NCBI RefSeq assembly: GCF_047675955.1
Contig: NC_132904.1
Span: forward strand, 81,287,447-81,351,446
Length of the DNA stretch: 64,000 nucleotides
Direction of reading: 5' to 3'
Source: Chlorocebus sabaeus
Taxonomy: Eukaryota > Chordata > Mammalia > Primates > Cercopithecidae
Shown: in pieces, positions 12,075 through 24,010 of the stretch
How the letters are laid out: each line of letters opens with the position of its first letter
Numbering within the stretch: position 1 is the stretch's first letter
Translations under genes and position numbers: made by a program
The notes under the pieces: model-generated
Databases searched by the model: none
What the model was told of the DNA's origin: nothing
What the model saw: only the letters and a program-made list of their open reading frames with translations

Positions 12075-12290
12075 CATGTGGGTCAGATCTGGTTTCAAAT
12101 CTCAACTCAGTCACTTACAAAGCCATGTGACCTTTGACCAATCCTTAAAGTACCTTCTCTGAGCCTACTTTCTCTTCTGTAAAGTGGGAATAACAATACC
12201 CACCTCTCAGAATTGTTGTAAAATTTCCATAATACCAAATAAATAAATCACAATGTGCAAGGCCTGGCACATAATCATATTTTTTGTTTA
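12075..12290 (+). repeat. MIR SINE
   Basis: Well preserved: 'CACTTACAAAGCCATGTGACC', 'TTCTCTTCTGTAAAGTGGGA', 'AGGCCTGGCACATAATCA'. Confidence 0.8.
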
Positions 12291-12504
12291 ATGTGAATTA
12301 TTATTGCAATCTAATAACTCCTAGTTACTTTTATTGCTTCCACTTAATGTAATTATAATGTGTTCCCAGATACAGAATTAAGTGGAATACAGTGTTTGGC
12401 TTTAAGAATTTCAGTGAATGATTCTAGAGGAAGAACATATAAGATTTTGACATTATCAAGGTGAGTAGCGCTCTTTTTATTATTTGCATTTTATCTCTTT
12501 TTGA

Positions 12505-12705
12505 TTTTTACTTAGGCAGTATCTGTTTACATTCTCACAACAACCTCTTAAGTGATTTACAAGCATCCAGGCATTCCTATTTGAGAGACACAGAAACTAA
12601 GGTCCAGAGAAAAGAATTCAGTTGTCCAAGGTTACAGAGCTGGTTTGAAGCAGAGTCAGGACTGTAACTCCAGTTTTCTGACAACCTATCCACCATACCA
12701 TCCCA
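12505..12705 (-). repeat. MIR SINE
   Basis: Reverse MIR: 'CACAGAAACTAAGGTCCAGA', 'GTCCAAGGTTACAGAGCTGG', then 'CCACCATACCATCC'. Confidence 0.7.
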
Positions 12706-12724
12706 CTTCAGTTTTAGGAGCTCC

Positions 12725-12825
12725 AATATCCTGTGAGTTCCTAGAAAGCTGGCCTTTCCATATTTCCAGAAGTTCCTGGCACACAGGAAATACTCAACAA
12801 ATCTTTGATGAGTAAATGAGTGTCC
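12725..12825 (+). repeat. L2 LINE 3' end fragment
   Basis: 'AGTTCCTGGCACACAGGAAA', then 'TACTCAACAAATCTTTGATG', the L2 tail. Confidence 0.5.
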
Positions 12826-12829
12826 TGCC

Positions 12830-13827
12830 TGGAAGCATTAATAAGAACCACAGTCAGTCCTATATACAGAATCTAAACATGATCCCAGGATTATTGGGCA
12901 AGAAGTTCCACTGTCACTGCAGTAGTTTCACAGAGCAAGAGCAAGCTGATCAAGTACAGCCTATCTCCCAGATCCAATAGGTAATCAATTCCTTCTAGTT
13001 TTCTCATACATATGTTACCCATTCTTTTCCTGCAGCTCACTCCTGATCTAATGAGCTTGAGCTAGAGATTTATTTATCTGTCAGAGGACTGTTCCAAATA
13101 TATGAGTCACAGCATGAGAACATCAAAAACATAGCAGAATTTCCAAAAATGAAAATATATTTCAAAATCATCTTTCGTTCTGTATTTTCTGTATTCTTTA
13201 GGCCAGCAGCAGTTCTGATGCTTCAAGCCTCTTCACTCATTTACAAGATCTAAAGCACTGAACAGAGATCTTCCTTTAAGAGCGGTACCTAGTGAGACAA
13301 TCATTTTCATAAACAGGACATTTGGCTCGAGCCAGACAGCATATGGATAGGCACTCAGTCAACCTCCTCACTGTACCTCTGCCTGTTTGCCTAAGGTCAG
13401 ACATGAAATGCTGCCTGAGAGTGCAGTTCTCCAGAAGAGGCTGTCAAATCCATGTCTCTTGTGGTAAAGGCCTTTGTCCAAAAACCCAGCATGGTTCTTT
13501 CTGAATCATTTTTTAATACACAACTTCCTTGTTAACATCTATTTGTGGCATGCAGAAGGCAACCTTTCCACAACGCTTCGTGTCTGGAAATCTAAAATAA
13601 AAATTATCCAGAATCTAAACAAAAACCTGGATTTGGTTTTGTTTCTCATATTTCAGGACTTCTAAACTACTCTGTTCTTATATTAAATACTACGCAATGA
13701 CATCTCATGGTTCTCTCCAATCCCTAAACTTACATGGCATTAAAATCCAGAAAAACTAAGTGATTAGGCAATTGAACTACATTTTATTTCACCTTGTAAC
13801 CAAATTCTTTCAACTGGCCTTGAGGGC
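12830..13827. other. unique non-coding DNA
   Basis: No gene or named repeat seen. Confidence 0.4.
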
Positions 13828-13852
13828 TTTTTTTTTTTTTTTTTTTTTTTTT
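13828..13852. repeat. T25 homopolymer
   Basis: Uninterrupted run of T with no SINE body attached on either side. Confidence 0.9.
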
Positions 13853-13989
13853 ATGCTATACACCATGTAAAATATAATAGCCTTAAAACCTTCATCCGTA
13901 AGAATTCTAACAGTCGGTAGTGACTGCCTAACACTTATAAAGCAACCGGACTCCTTACTTTGTTGCATTCAAGAAAGAGACTTGGGGTT

Positions 13990-14345
13990 GGGGGGGTGGC
14001 GCAGAAAAAAGAGGAAAGCCAAGGCAATTTTCTCCATGTTTCTGCTTCCTGTGATAATTCCAGCAGCAGTGGCACCTCCTCCTTGGCTCCTATTCTGCTG
14101 AACAGGCCTGCAGTGGTTCCAGCTTCCTGTGGTTGATTCTGGCCCTAAGTTCCTTCCTTCAGTCCTTCAGTTCAAGGGTGGGAGTGTTTTCCTGCTGTGG
14201 TTAATCTCTAGATTGCCTTGCCATCTTCTGTTTGTTTCTAGGCTCTTTCATGGATTGTGAAACTTACTCATTTTATGATGTGCCTTTTATTTCAAATACT
14301 TAGAAGGACTTCTGTTTTCCCGGTTGGACCCTAACTAACTGTTAC
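13990..14345. repeat. old dispersed repeat, family not resolved
   Basis: Phrases such as 'CCTGTGGTTGATTCTGGCCC', 'TTCAAGGGTGGGAGTG', 'GTTAATCTCTAGATTGCC' and 'TTCTGTTTTCCCGGTTGGAC' ring as a known dispersed element, either an LTR or an L1-type 3' end. I cannot name it safely. Confidence 0.4.
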
Positions 14346-14394
14346 ATGCTCTATTTCATTTTTCTTTGCCTTCCACAGAACATTGTGTGAAATG

Positions 14395-14600
14395 TTAAAT
14401 AAGAATCAGACATCCTTGATCCAAATTCTAACTACTACTGCTGGAATAAGTAACCTTGCCTGGGACTCAGTCTTCATTTCCTCATCTGTAAAACATAATG
14501 ACATAACTCATTTTACAGGGCTGTTGTGGAGATTAAATGAGAATATGAATGAGTGTGAATCCTTACTGCATAATGTCCAAACAATCCTGGTTATTATTTC
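14395..14600 (+). repeat. MIR SINE
   Basis: 'TCATTTCCTCATCTGTAAAA', 'CTGTTGTGGAGATTAAATGA'. Good core match. Confidence 0.68.
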
Positions 14601-14604
14601 TCCG

Positions 14605-15695
14605 AACTCAGTTCTTTATTGCCTTTATAGAATACCTTAACGGTAATCACCTATCTCTCAACATATTTTCCTATGTAAAATTTTCTAATTCCTCCATGGG
14701 TACCTCAATTAGTATCATTTACTCTTATTAAAAACATTTCCCGTTCCTCCAGTCTATGCTATGAATTTATTTAAACCTACTTGCCTTCTTAAATAAACTC
14801 TATTTCACTCTTATGACTCATTTGCACAATAGCCTCCAGGTATTCAAAATGCACAAGGTCACCCTGCACTTTTGAAATATTTTTAAATGACTAACATCAC
14901 CTTCTTTCCTACATATCAGGTTTTATTTGAGTAAATTTATTGAGGATCATAGCTATAGTTACCATTGATTTTCTTCAACTCATACATACACACGTTAAAT
15001 GTCAAAAAATAATTGAAAAAAAATGATGCTAGTTATTGAGTGAAACAAATATCTAATCAGGAAAATAGTGTTTGCTGCACTTTTCTTCCACAAATTGAAA
15101 ACTGAGGATGGAAGGATTTCAGACACAAATAAAATACCAGGTGGGTTTCACAGTACTGCATATAAGTACTGAACTTCATAGAAGCAGCATTTGTCCCTGT
15201 CAGGTGCAACTGAACACCATGCCCACGGATGTATTGTGTGTATTTGTGAGAGCAGAGGAAGAGCAGAAAAACTCAGATGTGGTCCTCAGTTTTCAGATGA
15301 CTTAGCTAAATAGAGACATCACTGAGCAGTAGGAAACAGCATGAGAACAAGAAACATTATAAAGCATAGAAGAAATTTGTGTTGCAAAACCTATTAAGCA
15401 TCATAAACATGAGAAAAGCCTAACAGAAAGGCCTCTTGACATAGCAGAAAATAGCTATTGATAGTTTCTTGAACTTTACCATACAGTAGTGTTAGGTCTC
15501 ACCACTGCCCACAACTCTTACAGCCAAACTATATATAAAATAAAATCACTATATTAAAATTAAGAAAAAGAAAGTATATCTCAATAAATATATTTTCTTG
15601 TAAAGAGTGGTTACCTTTTAGAAGGCTTGGCATCAAAGGTATGTGATTCAGTTATGAAAAAAATACACTTACATGTAAAAATTTTATTCCTTTCA
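14605..15695. other. unique non-coding DNA
   Basis: No gene or named repeat seen. Confidence 0.4.
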
Positions 15696-15699
15696 TTCA

Positions 15700-15845
15700 C
15701 AGATTTACATAAGTATTGAGCCCTTGTTCCTTTCCAAGTACTGTTTTAGGCATTGGAGATATGAAGATAAATAAAACACAGTTCTTGCCCTTAAGAAGAG
15801 AAGCAGTGAGCTAAAGTAGCAAATGTTAAATAAATATTGTGGGGA
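15700..15845 (-). repeat. L2 LINE 3' end fragment
   Basis: 'GTACTGTTTTAGGCATTGGA', 'GATATGAAGATAAATAAAAC', 'AGTTCTTGCCCTTAAGAAG', the reverse L2 tail. Confidence 0.6.
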
Positions 15846-15894
15846 AGTGTCAAGGTGTATACTATACACTTAAAATATAATAAGCATAAATCTG

Positions 15895-16125
15895 ACTCTC
15901 TCTGCCTATAATGTCCATCCTACTCCATTTCACTGGGAAAAAGGTCCTCAGACAAGATCAGTTCAAATGTGACCCTTCCAATCTCTATTGTCTATGCCTC
16001 TACATCTCTACAGTATACTCACTGCACACTTCTAGGAGTCTCTCTCACCTCTACCCTGTTCCTGGTGGAGGACTATGAAATCCTCAAAAGCAAAAGTGAC
16101 AGTTTATTTTCTCTGAACAACTTCT
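15895..16125 (+). repeat. L2 LINE fragment
   Basis: 'TTCAAATGTGACCCTTCC' and 'CACTTCTAGGAGTCTCTC' follow the L2 order. Diverged. Confidence 0.4.
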
Positions 16126-16129
16126 GCAT

Positions 16130-17000
16130 ATACTTAGTTAGCTAAACAGAAATCAACTGATCCTGAATTTGAATTACCCACCCTTTAGAATGTGGAATAG
16201 GCCTTCCCTTACAATGCTGTTAAGCAGACTGGAGACTATGTACGTAAACGCTAGCACAGTTGCTGACATGTAGTAGTTACTAAACCAAATGGAAGCTTTC
16301 ATTATTATCTTGTTTTTTCAACATTCAAAAATGTAAATAACTATGAAATGAGAAACTGGCTACATAGTTTTATCTGAAGAAAAGCTGTATATTGTTCTTA
16401 ACTTCCTAATATGTATAAAATACTAGTGACATTTACTAGTATGTCTGGAAGTAAAATGCCTAACATCTTGGTTTTTGTCCATTCTAGTCCGTTCTTTGTC
16501 TATTAAGTGGGACCAATATTCAGAATGGAATGTAATAAAGCAAGACTCTATTTGGATACTTTGAATGTATTAATGAATGTGTCCATTGAGAAACAATTAA
16601 GTTTCAAAAACATAGCAAATAAGATATACTGTACAATCATCCCTCCTCCTCAATAGAATATTTAACTTTAGCAGCTAGTGAGCCAGGGATAATGAGGCTA
16701 TGACTCACTTCACCGGTGTTAAAGATAAGAACGAATAAGTTTATAGGTAATTGTTATGCATTTAAATACTTCAGTATGAGTACCATTGACATCATCTTTC
16801 TTGTAATTAATTCTATTTTACCTATTGTCCTACTTATACTATAGAAATTAAAAAGAGGTTTGACAATTCTCTAGGTACAATCAGTTATACGTGATTTTTC
16901 TCATCATTAAAGCCAAAAGAGAATAAAGCAGGGAACTAGGTGTCCAAAATTTTGGTACTACCATATAGGTCAATAGGAAATAGCAGAAATAAATAGTTAA
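16130..17000. other. unique non-coding DNA
   Basis: A possible MIR tail at 16195-16300 ('GTTGCTGACATGTAGTAG') is too weak to list on its own. Otherwise nothing seen. Confidence 0.35.
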
Positions 17001-17004
17001 GCTA

Positions 17005-17031
17005 ACACACACCCACAGACACACACACACG
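17005..17031. repeat. (CA)n microsatellite, imperfect
   Basis: CA units broken by CCC and G. Confidence 0.8.
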
Positions 17032-17249
17032 CATGCAGATCATGCACATAATTAAGATAAAGAGAAGAAAAGGAGACAAAAAAGTTCAAATTTGAATAGA
17101 GCCATGGAAATAATTAATAGTTAAAAAACATATTTTGTGGATTAGGTGTATGTAAAAATGCCGTGTGTTAAAGAGAATAAGAAGTAAACAAAGATCAGGG
17201 ACTTTGAAGTGCTTTTAATCCTTCTTTCACACTCCTTTTACATTTCTTA

Positions 17250-17398
17250 AAATCAGTGTGTGGAAGGATATATGCAGTCTCATGTTCATTTCACCATTAT
17301 TCACAATAGCCAAGATATGGAAGCAACCTAAGTGTTCATTAATGGATGAATGTATAAAACAGATGTAGTATATATACACAATGGGATACTATACACTA
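17250..17398 (+). mobile_element. L1 3' end, left part (5'-truncated, interrupted)
   Basis: End of L1 ORF2: 'TTCACAATAGCCAAGATATG', 'GGAAGCAACCTAAGTGTTC', 'TATATACACAATGGGATACT'. Broken by an Alu at 17399. Confidence 0.85.
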
Positions 17399-17399
17399 T

Positions 17400-17435
<36 letters not shown>

Positions 17436-17715
17436 AGACAGAGTCTCACTCTGTCACCCAGGCTGGAGTGCAATGGTGCGATCTTGGCTCACTGCAACCT
17501 CTATCTCCTGGGTGGAGCGATTCTCCTGCCATAGCCTCCCGAGTAACTGGGATTACAGGTGCCCACCACCATGCCCAGATAATTTTTATATTTTTTTGTA
17601 GAGATGGGGTTTTGCCATGTTGGCCAGACTGGCCTCCAACTCTTGACCCCAAGTAATCCACCCGCTTCAGCCTCCCAAACTGTTGGGATTGCAGGCTGAG
17701 CCACCACACCCAGCC
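17399..17715 (-). mobile_element. AluS-like SINE inserted in L1
   Basis: A (TTTA)9 stretch at the tail position (17399-17434), then 'GACAGAGTCTCACTCTGTC' to 'CCACCACACCCAGCC'. It is more diverged than the AluY copies and lacks their OWM variants. Flanking 'TATACACT' and 'TATTCACT' look like a degraded short duplication. Confidence 0.88.
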
Positions 17716-18285
17716 TATTCACTTTTGAAAAAGACAACTTCTGTCATTTGCAACAACATGGGTGAACCTGGAGGACATTATGCTAAGTAAAATAAGCCAG
17801 GCAGAGAAAGGCAAATACTGTATGATCTCACTTATATGTGCAATCTAAAAAAGTTGACACAACAGAGAATAGAAAGGTAGTTACCAGAGGCTGACGTGGC
17901 AGGGATACAGTTGGGGGTGGGGGGAAAAAGAGATAGGAAAAGGAGAAATATTGATCAAAGGGTACAAAGTCTTGGTTAGAATGGAGTAATCAGGTTTAGA
18001 TATTTATTGTACTACATGGTAGTCATAATTAACAATACTATATACATATTTCAAAATTGCAAAAATAACAGATTTTTAATGCTCTTAACACAAAAAAATG
18101 ATAAGTTGGTGAGATGATGGATAGATATGTTATTTAAAATATAGTATGGAACTTAATTCTACAATGTATACCTAGATCAAAACATCACATTGTGCTCCAC
18201 AAATACGCACAATTATTTGTCAATTGGAATAAATGTATTTAAACACACTTAGATTGGAAAAAAAAAAAAAAAGAAGAAAAGAAAA
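17716..18285 (+). mobile_element. L1 3' end, right part with 3' UTR and poly-A
   Basis: Resumes with 'CTGTCATTTGCAACAACATG', 'GGAGGACATTATGCTAAGTA', 'AATAAGCCAGGCAGAGAAAG', then a 3' UTR with G-rich 'GTTGGGGGTGGGGGG', and an A-rich tail from 18258. The 3' UTR resembles the L1PB/L1MA age class. Confidence 0.85.
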
Positions 18286-18417
18286 GTCACTATGGTCATC
18301 CCTCTATCCCTTATCCCTTCTCTCATTGAAAACCATGTAGAGTGTGGGAAAGAAATTAAAAATTCTAATTCCTTTTAAAGAAAAGAATTTTCCCCAAGAT
18401 ATATGTGTCACTTAATG

Positions 18418-18665
18418 GCAGCTATTTATTGAGTAATTATTATGTGTCAGCCACAGTGGTAACAGGTACTTAATATTCATCATCTCATTTAATCCTTATA
18501 CCAATTATGTGAGTTAGGTGTTATCATCCCACGCATATTCATTTAAGGAAGCTGTGTTTCAGAGAGTTTACATGATTTACTCCAAATCACATACTTAATA
18601 ACAGGCAGAATTGGTAATTCCAACCTAGGTTTATCTGATTCCAAGGACCTTGCATTTAACTACTG
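18418..18665 (-). repeat. MIR SINE
   Basis: Nearly complete reverse MIR: 'CTATTTATTGAGTAATTATT', 'CATCTCATTTAATCCTTATA', 'TTTAACTACTGTACTC'. Confidence 0.77.
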
Positions 18666-18909
18666 TACTCAGGGGCAATCAAAATAAATGGAATTGATAA
18701 GTGCCATTGTAACTGTGGCACATATGATACTTTGATTCTTTCCCTCCATATAAGAATTCTTATAACACTGACATAAAGAAATGGCTCGCTACTGTAAGAT
18801 AAAATGTTATTGATAGTCCACAGAACAGTTTCTTATATCTATGCTCTTTTTAACATAAGGTTTTGCCCTTTCAACTTTAACATTTTTCCAAGTGTATAAA
18901 TTTTAGTCA

Positions 18910-19150
18910 TCTCATTTGGGTCCACCTCAAATGCCACTTCCTTTTTTAAGCTCTCCATGATATTCTCCAGTTGAAAGTAATTTCTCCAAATTTTGAACTC
19001 CCACACTTTTATAATAGGACTTACTATCTTTAATTATTTTTAGTAGGAACATATCATCTCCTCCACAAGGCTTCTGGAGGTAGTGATCTATACCTAAATT
19101 ATGTCTGTGTCTTCTCTGTGTTCAGAAAACATTTGTACGTGTTTAGAACA
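18910..19150 (+). repeat. L2 LINE fragment
   Basis: 'CACCTCAAATGCCACTTCC', 'AAGCTCTCCATGATATTCTC', then a degenerate tail. Confidence 0.55.
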
Positions 19151-19154
19151 GGCA

Positions 19155-19660
19155 ATGACTTAGACAAGACATACATTTTTTTACTGACTCAAATTCTACC
19201 TTAAACTACCTAAAAAAATATGAGTATGTTAAACACATGAAAAATCAGTAGGAAAAAATTTTAGTAACTTAAAAAAAAAACTATGTTAAAGCATTTTATG
19301 TACACTTACACACATATCAGTTGATAACTGCAAATCATTCTTACATATTCATTAAAGTAGGCCTTTGGGTATCAGTATTCATCAAAAACATAATAATTTT
19401 TCTCACGTAAAATAATTTGGACATATAAAAATAATCTAGTCTATATTTTTATTAATTCAGTTTAGCTTTTTTTTTCTGGTTCAACTATAATGGCAACCCA
19501 CAACATTAGAATTACATGTATATACATGTTATCTTTAGATGTACAGCACTCTAGTTCTTACAAGTTTATTTTGGGTAGTTATTACTAATGGTCAACACTG
19601 ATTGAAATAGTTACTATTTTTGAAAATGCAATCAACTTAGCATGCCATGCAAAAATCATT
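19155..19660. other. unique non-coding DNA
   Basis: AT-rich. No gene or named repeat seen. Confidence 0.4.
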
Positions 19661-19664
19661 CAAT

Positions 19665-19965
19665 ACTTCACTCTTGCCTTCCCTTCCAGACTCATTTCCC
19701 ATCCCTTCCCATTTCCCATACCTGCTATTCTATAATATTAGCAAAGCAAATTCCTAACATTCCCCGAACATGCCATCTCCATATTTCTGCCTTTCAGTTC
19801 CTTTTGGTTTCCTCTCTCCACATTCAGTACTTTATATAGACTTCTATTAGTACTTATTGCATGTTCTTTTCCACCACCAGACCAGAAACTTTTCTTTTAG
19901 CCTCAGTGATTAGCATCATGTTCAGCACGCAGCATGTGTAGGCGCGCAACAGATGAATTAATGAA
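19665..19965 (+). repeat. L2 LINE fragment
   Basis: 'CCATCTCCATATTTCTGCC', 'AGTACTTATTGCATGTTCT', a tail with 'GTGATTAGCATCATGTTCAG'. The order fits the L2 3' region. Confidence 0.5.
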
Positions 19966-19969
19966 TGTG

Positions 19970-20630
19970 AGCCTACTTAAAATTCCCCAAACTCAGGACT
20001 CATTTAGTTATCCAAAAAGAACAAACCTTCCTTTCCTACCTCCTGCTCTTTAAAACAAGCTTTAAATTTAGCATGTTATGCTAAGCATATTACCTTTTCA
20101 AGCTATAAAATTATAATTATCTTTGTACTTAATCCTAATTGGTTATTAAATAAACTCTTTTGAAAGTTCTGGCAATATGTATCTGTCCATTATAACCCTC
20201 TGAGGAGCTAGAAATGCAGAACTATCCACTTTGTTGCCTATAAAAACAGATCCTCAAATTAAAAAAATAAATATATCTGCTTTGATTTTCTCCCAGTTTA
20301 TACCAGGTATATTCCACTAGATTTCATTTAAGTTGAAAAGTTCTGGTTGTAAACATATTTGCCTAAAACCACTACTTTATGGCCCAGGTCAATTGTATGG
20401 TTAAACAAATAATTAAGCATATAAATGAAGCATTCATTATGGGTAATTTAAATTCAAATTAAACATTTATTAAGAACCATTGAAGTGTAAAACACTATGC
20501 AAAGAGCTTTCACAAACATTATGGTTCTTAACCAGGCTTCATTGGCCACTATGTTAGATTTAGAGTAGCTCAAATCACCTGAAATTTTGTGCTATATGAT
20601 ATACAATAATAATAGTAATAATAACAATTA
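19970..20630. other. unique non-coding DNA
   Basis: Ends in a short (AATA)n-type patch at 20605-20632. Nothing else seen. Confidence 0.4.
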
Positions 20631-20634
20631 CAAT

Positions 20635-20855
20635 AGTTAACATTTATTGAAGACTTATCATTTGCCAGGTACTAAGCTAAACAGTTTACATGAATTACCA
20701 TATTTAATTTTCACTAAAACTCAAAGGGAAATTGAGACTTAGCGAAGTTAACTTGCTGAAAGCCACATTCTTAATAAGTCTCCAAAATGTAAAATTAACC
20801 CAAACTGTTTGACCCACTCTCCATGCTCTTAACCACTATATCAATACCTCTATTT
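20635..20855 (-). repeat. MIR SINE
   Basis: 'ACATTTATTGAAGACTTATC', 'TTTGCCAGGTACTAAGCTAA', 'CATGCTCTTAACCACTATAT'. Near full length. Confidence 0.77.
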
Positions 20856-20859
20856 TCCT

Positions 20860-21595
20860 GGGAAACGTTCATTGCTTTCATTAGTTTCTCAAATGATCTG
20901 CAAATCAAAATTGCTAAGAATGTCTCGTAAGTATTCACTTAGTCACTCTTCAAAACAACTTGTTAGGCAGTACACTATCGCTGTTAATTGATATGGAAAG
21001 TAAGACAACATATCTTGTATGTTTGTAGGCTTATCACATTTAGATACAATTTCCCTTTTAATATAGCATAGCACAAGGACTACTTTTCTTGGTTGTTTCT
21101 GTAATTAATATTTAGATATAGCCACGCTAGCAGCTGGGATTATTCTGTTGCTGACTCAGGTCACCAGGATATCCTGAAGTGTTGTCATGTAATGACATGG
21201 CATGAAGGCAAAACTTGAGCCCTTGTGGCTAAATCAAGGCCTAAGAGAGAACTCTATAACCTGAAACTTACTCTGAACTGTTATTTGCCTTGCCGTATTT
21301 TTATAGTACTCTCCTGCCACCAGTTCCTCTCCATAACAGCATATTCATGTTCCACATGCTGCAGGAAAAAAAGTATTAAGATTATTTCTAAAAACAAGCT
21401 TAGGCACTCTCACAGTAAACCAACTCCATTGCTTTATACTGCCTACAGGCCCCAGTTGTTTCATGTGGCTTATACACTCTGACTCCCATCCACTTCTCTG
21501 TGTTCCTTTCCCAGGGCTCTCCTTTATGAACACTGTACTTGCACCATATGGGTCCTCGTAGTATTTTTCAATGAGTCACACAGCTTCAGAAGTCT
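20860..21595. other. unique non-coding DNA
   Basis: No gene or named repeat seen. Confidence 0.4.
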
Positions 21596-21599
21596 GCTT

Positions 21600-21905
21600 T
21601 TAATATACAGTCCCTTCCACCTGAAATGTTCTTCTTGACTACTACACATCTGGAAAACTGTAAATCATTCTTCAAGATAATGTTCAGGTCTTTTTCTCTA
21701 AGACCTTCCCAAACTGGAAATTCAGATGAACTCTTCTCTATGGCTCTTTTGCTCATGGCCCCATGACAGATGCTTTCGTCATACCATATATGTAATTGTT
21801 TTAAGTAGAAGTTTCAAATAGATCACAGGCCTACTAAGAGAACACGATCCCTTATTCATCTCTGCAGCATATTATTAATAATTGTCACATTGCCTATAAC
21901 ATCAT
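21600..21905 (+). repeat. L2 LINE fragment
   Basis: 'TTCCACCTGAAATGTTCTTC', 'CTAAGACCTTCCCAAACTGG', 'ATTCATCTCTGCAGCATATT'. Confidence 0.55.
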
Positions 21906-22020
21906 AGGAGCCAAAAAAGTATTGCAGAAAGAACGGAAGAAAATTAGCAGGTAGAGAAGGGAAGGAAGCCTTGATCTGGTTCTTAAGACTGAGGTCACCC
22001 AGCTATTGTGTCTTCTCATC

Positions 22021-22039
22021 AAGAAAATTATTCTCCTTA
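22021..22039. repeat. target-site duplication, left copy
   Basis: AAGAAAATTATTCTCCTTA, repeated at 22335-22353 with one C-to-T change. Confidence 0.92.
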
Positions 22040-22334
22040 GGCCGGGCGCGGTGGCTCAAGCCTGTAATCCCAGCACTTTTGGAGGCCGAGACGGGCGGAT
22101 CACAAGGTCAGGAGTTCGAGACCATCCTGGCTAACATGGTGAAACCCCGTCTCTACTAAAAAATACAAAAAGCTAGCCGGGCGAGGTGGCTGGTGCCTGT
22201 AGTCCCAGCTACTCAGGAGGCTGAGGCAGGAGAATGGCGTAAACCCGGGAGGCGGAGCTTGCAGTGAGCTGAGATCTGGCCACTGCACTCCAGCTCGGGC
22301 GACAGAGCAAGACTCCGTCTCAAAAAAAAAAAAG
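22040..22334 (+). mobile_element. AluY of Old World monkey type
   Basis: Full length, starting GGCCGGGCGCGGTGGCTCAAG and ending in a short A-run. It carries 'GATCTGGCCACTGCAC', as in the 9126 copy. Flanked by a 19-bp duplication with one mismatch. Confidence 0.94.
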
Positions 22335-22353
22335 AAGAAAATTATTCTTCTTA

Positions 22354-23265
22354 AGAGAGCTGTTGTTATGTTATGATGGGAGAACACAAAACACCATGGA
22401 AACACAACATTGCATATGTAAAAGAAAATGTTCGTGTGAGCACTTGAACAAATCAGTTTTACAATCTTAGTAATTTGAGAATACAGCTTTGCAACTAATA
22501 CTTGTAAGAAAACTACATTGTAGACATACCATATTTTTATTTCCTAAGCATTTCCACCTTACCCATCTCATTGAATTCATATAATATCCTCATTATTCTG
22601 ATGTAGGTAATTTTTTTCTTTTTTGATTGGTAAACTAAGGCATAGTAATAGAGTGACAACACTAGCCTACTAGCCTTATTCCTTCTGTCTGTCGACCTAT
22701 GACATGAATTCTACAAACTTTTTTACTGGCCTACTTTGTTTTATCAGAGAATATGCCAGAATTTCAAAAATCTTTCCTCTAAAACCTTTGGATGAGACAG
22801 AAAACAAAAACAAAAAAAGAGTGAATATCCATGGTCATGTAACCTAATTTTGATCTCCTTATCAGATCCTCTTCTTTTTCTATTTTTAGACAACAAATTA
22901 GATATTAATTCAGAATCAGTTAAGTCCAAATACGGGTTTGTAATACAGAGTGGGGGTGATACAAATGAAACTCCAGGAGAGCAGATGGATTTAGCTATTG
23001 TTAAGTTAGGAATGGTTTCCAAGAACATTTTGTATAGTCCAAATTGTCTTCTGTATGCAATCTATTAACAGTTAACATGTAGAAAATGGCTAAATTGTTC
23101 ACCTCATTGCTTCTGGGCTTTGTGGCACCTTCTAGTGCATTGATGCCCATGAATGAATTTCTTTTTAATGGTCAAAGCTTCTATAGGATTTAAAAAAAAA
23201 TGTGCTTCGGTAAAATGGTCCCCCCTGCTTTGCTTAAAATCACAATAGCCATCTGTGCAAAGCTG
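22354..23265. other. unique non-coding DNA
   Basis: Short open frames without family resemblance. A faint MIR-like 'GGTAAACTAAGGCATAG' lies at 22630. Confidence 0.4.
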
Positions 23266-23269
23266 CTAT

Positions 23270-23450
23270 TGTGTTCCAAGCATTATATATCTACTAGTGC
23301 CCTTTGCACAGTTCTGCAGAAGAGGCCTAGGCTTTATCAGGCTCATATTACAGCAGGGAAAAGTGAATTCATAGAGGTTAAGTAACATGTCCAAGATGCA
23401 CTGCTGGCAGAGGTAAGATTTAATCCTTGACCTTTTTAGCTTCAAATCAC
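23270..23450 (-). repeat. MIR SINE fragment
   Basis: 'AGAGGTTAAGTAACATGTCC', then 'ACTGCTGGCAGAGGTAAGAT'. The 5' part is poorly preserved. Confidence 0.5.
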
Positions 23451-23454
23451 TCTG

Positions 23455-23910
23455 TTCAACTTACATTGCTTTGTGTGACTTATGTAACAGCAAACACAAC
23501 ATTGGAAGCATCTCTGAATCATAATAATCCTAAACACTCAACTTTGGGAATACCACATTAAAAGCATTTAACATATGGCCCCCAAATTAAATGTAGCATG
23601 CACTTTTTAAAAATTACAGACAGAACTGAAGTCATCACTAAAAGAAATAAAGTTACTAAAATAGCTGGTAATGTAGAAAATTATAATAGCCTTGTCAGAA
23701 AGCATGGAATGAGATTTGAACATTTTGCATGGCATGGTTTTGTAATAGCATTTTAAATATAATCTTTATAAATTGGGTTATAATTACAACAAAGTACTTA
23801 AAATTTATTACACACATATTATGTGATTAGTAATATTGAACAGGAAGAATACATATCTGCTTAAAATCTACTTACAGTTTATTAAGAGAGATCAACACAT
23901 ATATTATTAC
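23455..23910. other. unique non-coding DNA
   Basis: Nothing recognised. Confidence 0.4.
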
Positions 23911-23914
23911 TTAA

Positions 23915-24010
23915 TCATTAACATATACTGAGTACTACATGTAGGTGTTTTGGAGGTACAGAGACTCATACAAGACTGACCTTATCCTTAAGGAGATTGT
24001 AACTTAATGG
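23915..24010 (-). repeat. L2 LINE 3' end fragment
   Basis: 'ATACTGAGTACTACATGTAG', 'GACCTTATCCTTAAGGAGAT'. Confidence 0.5.
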
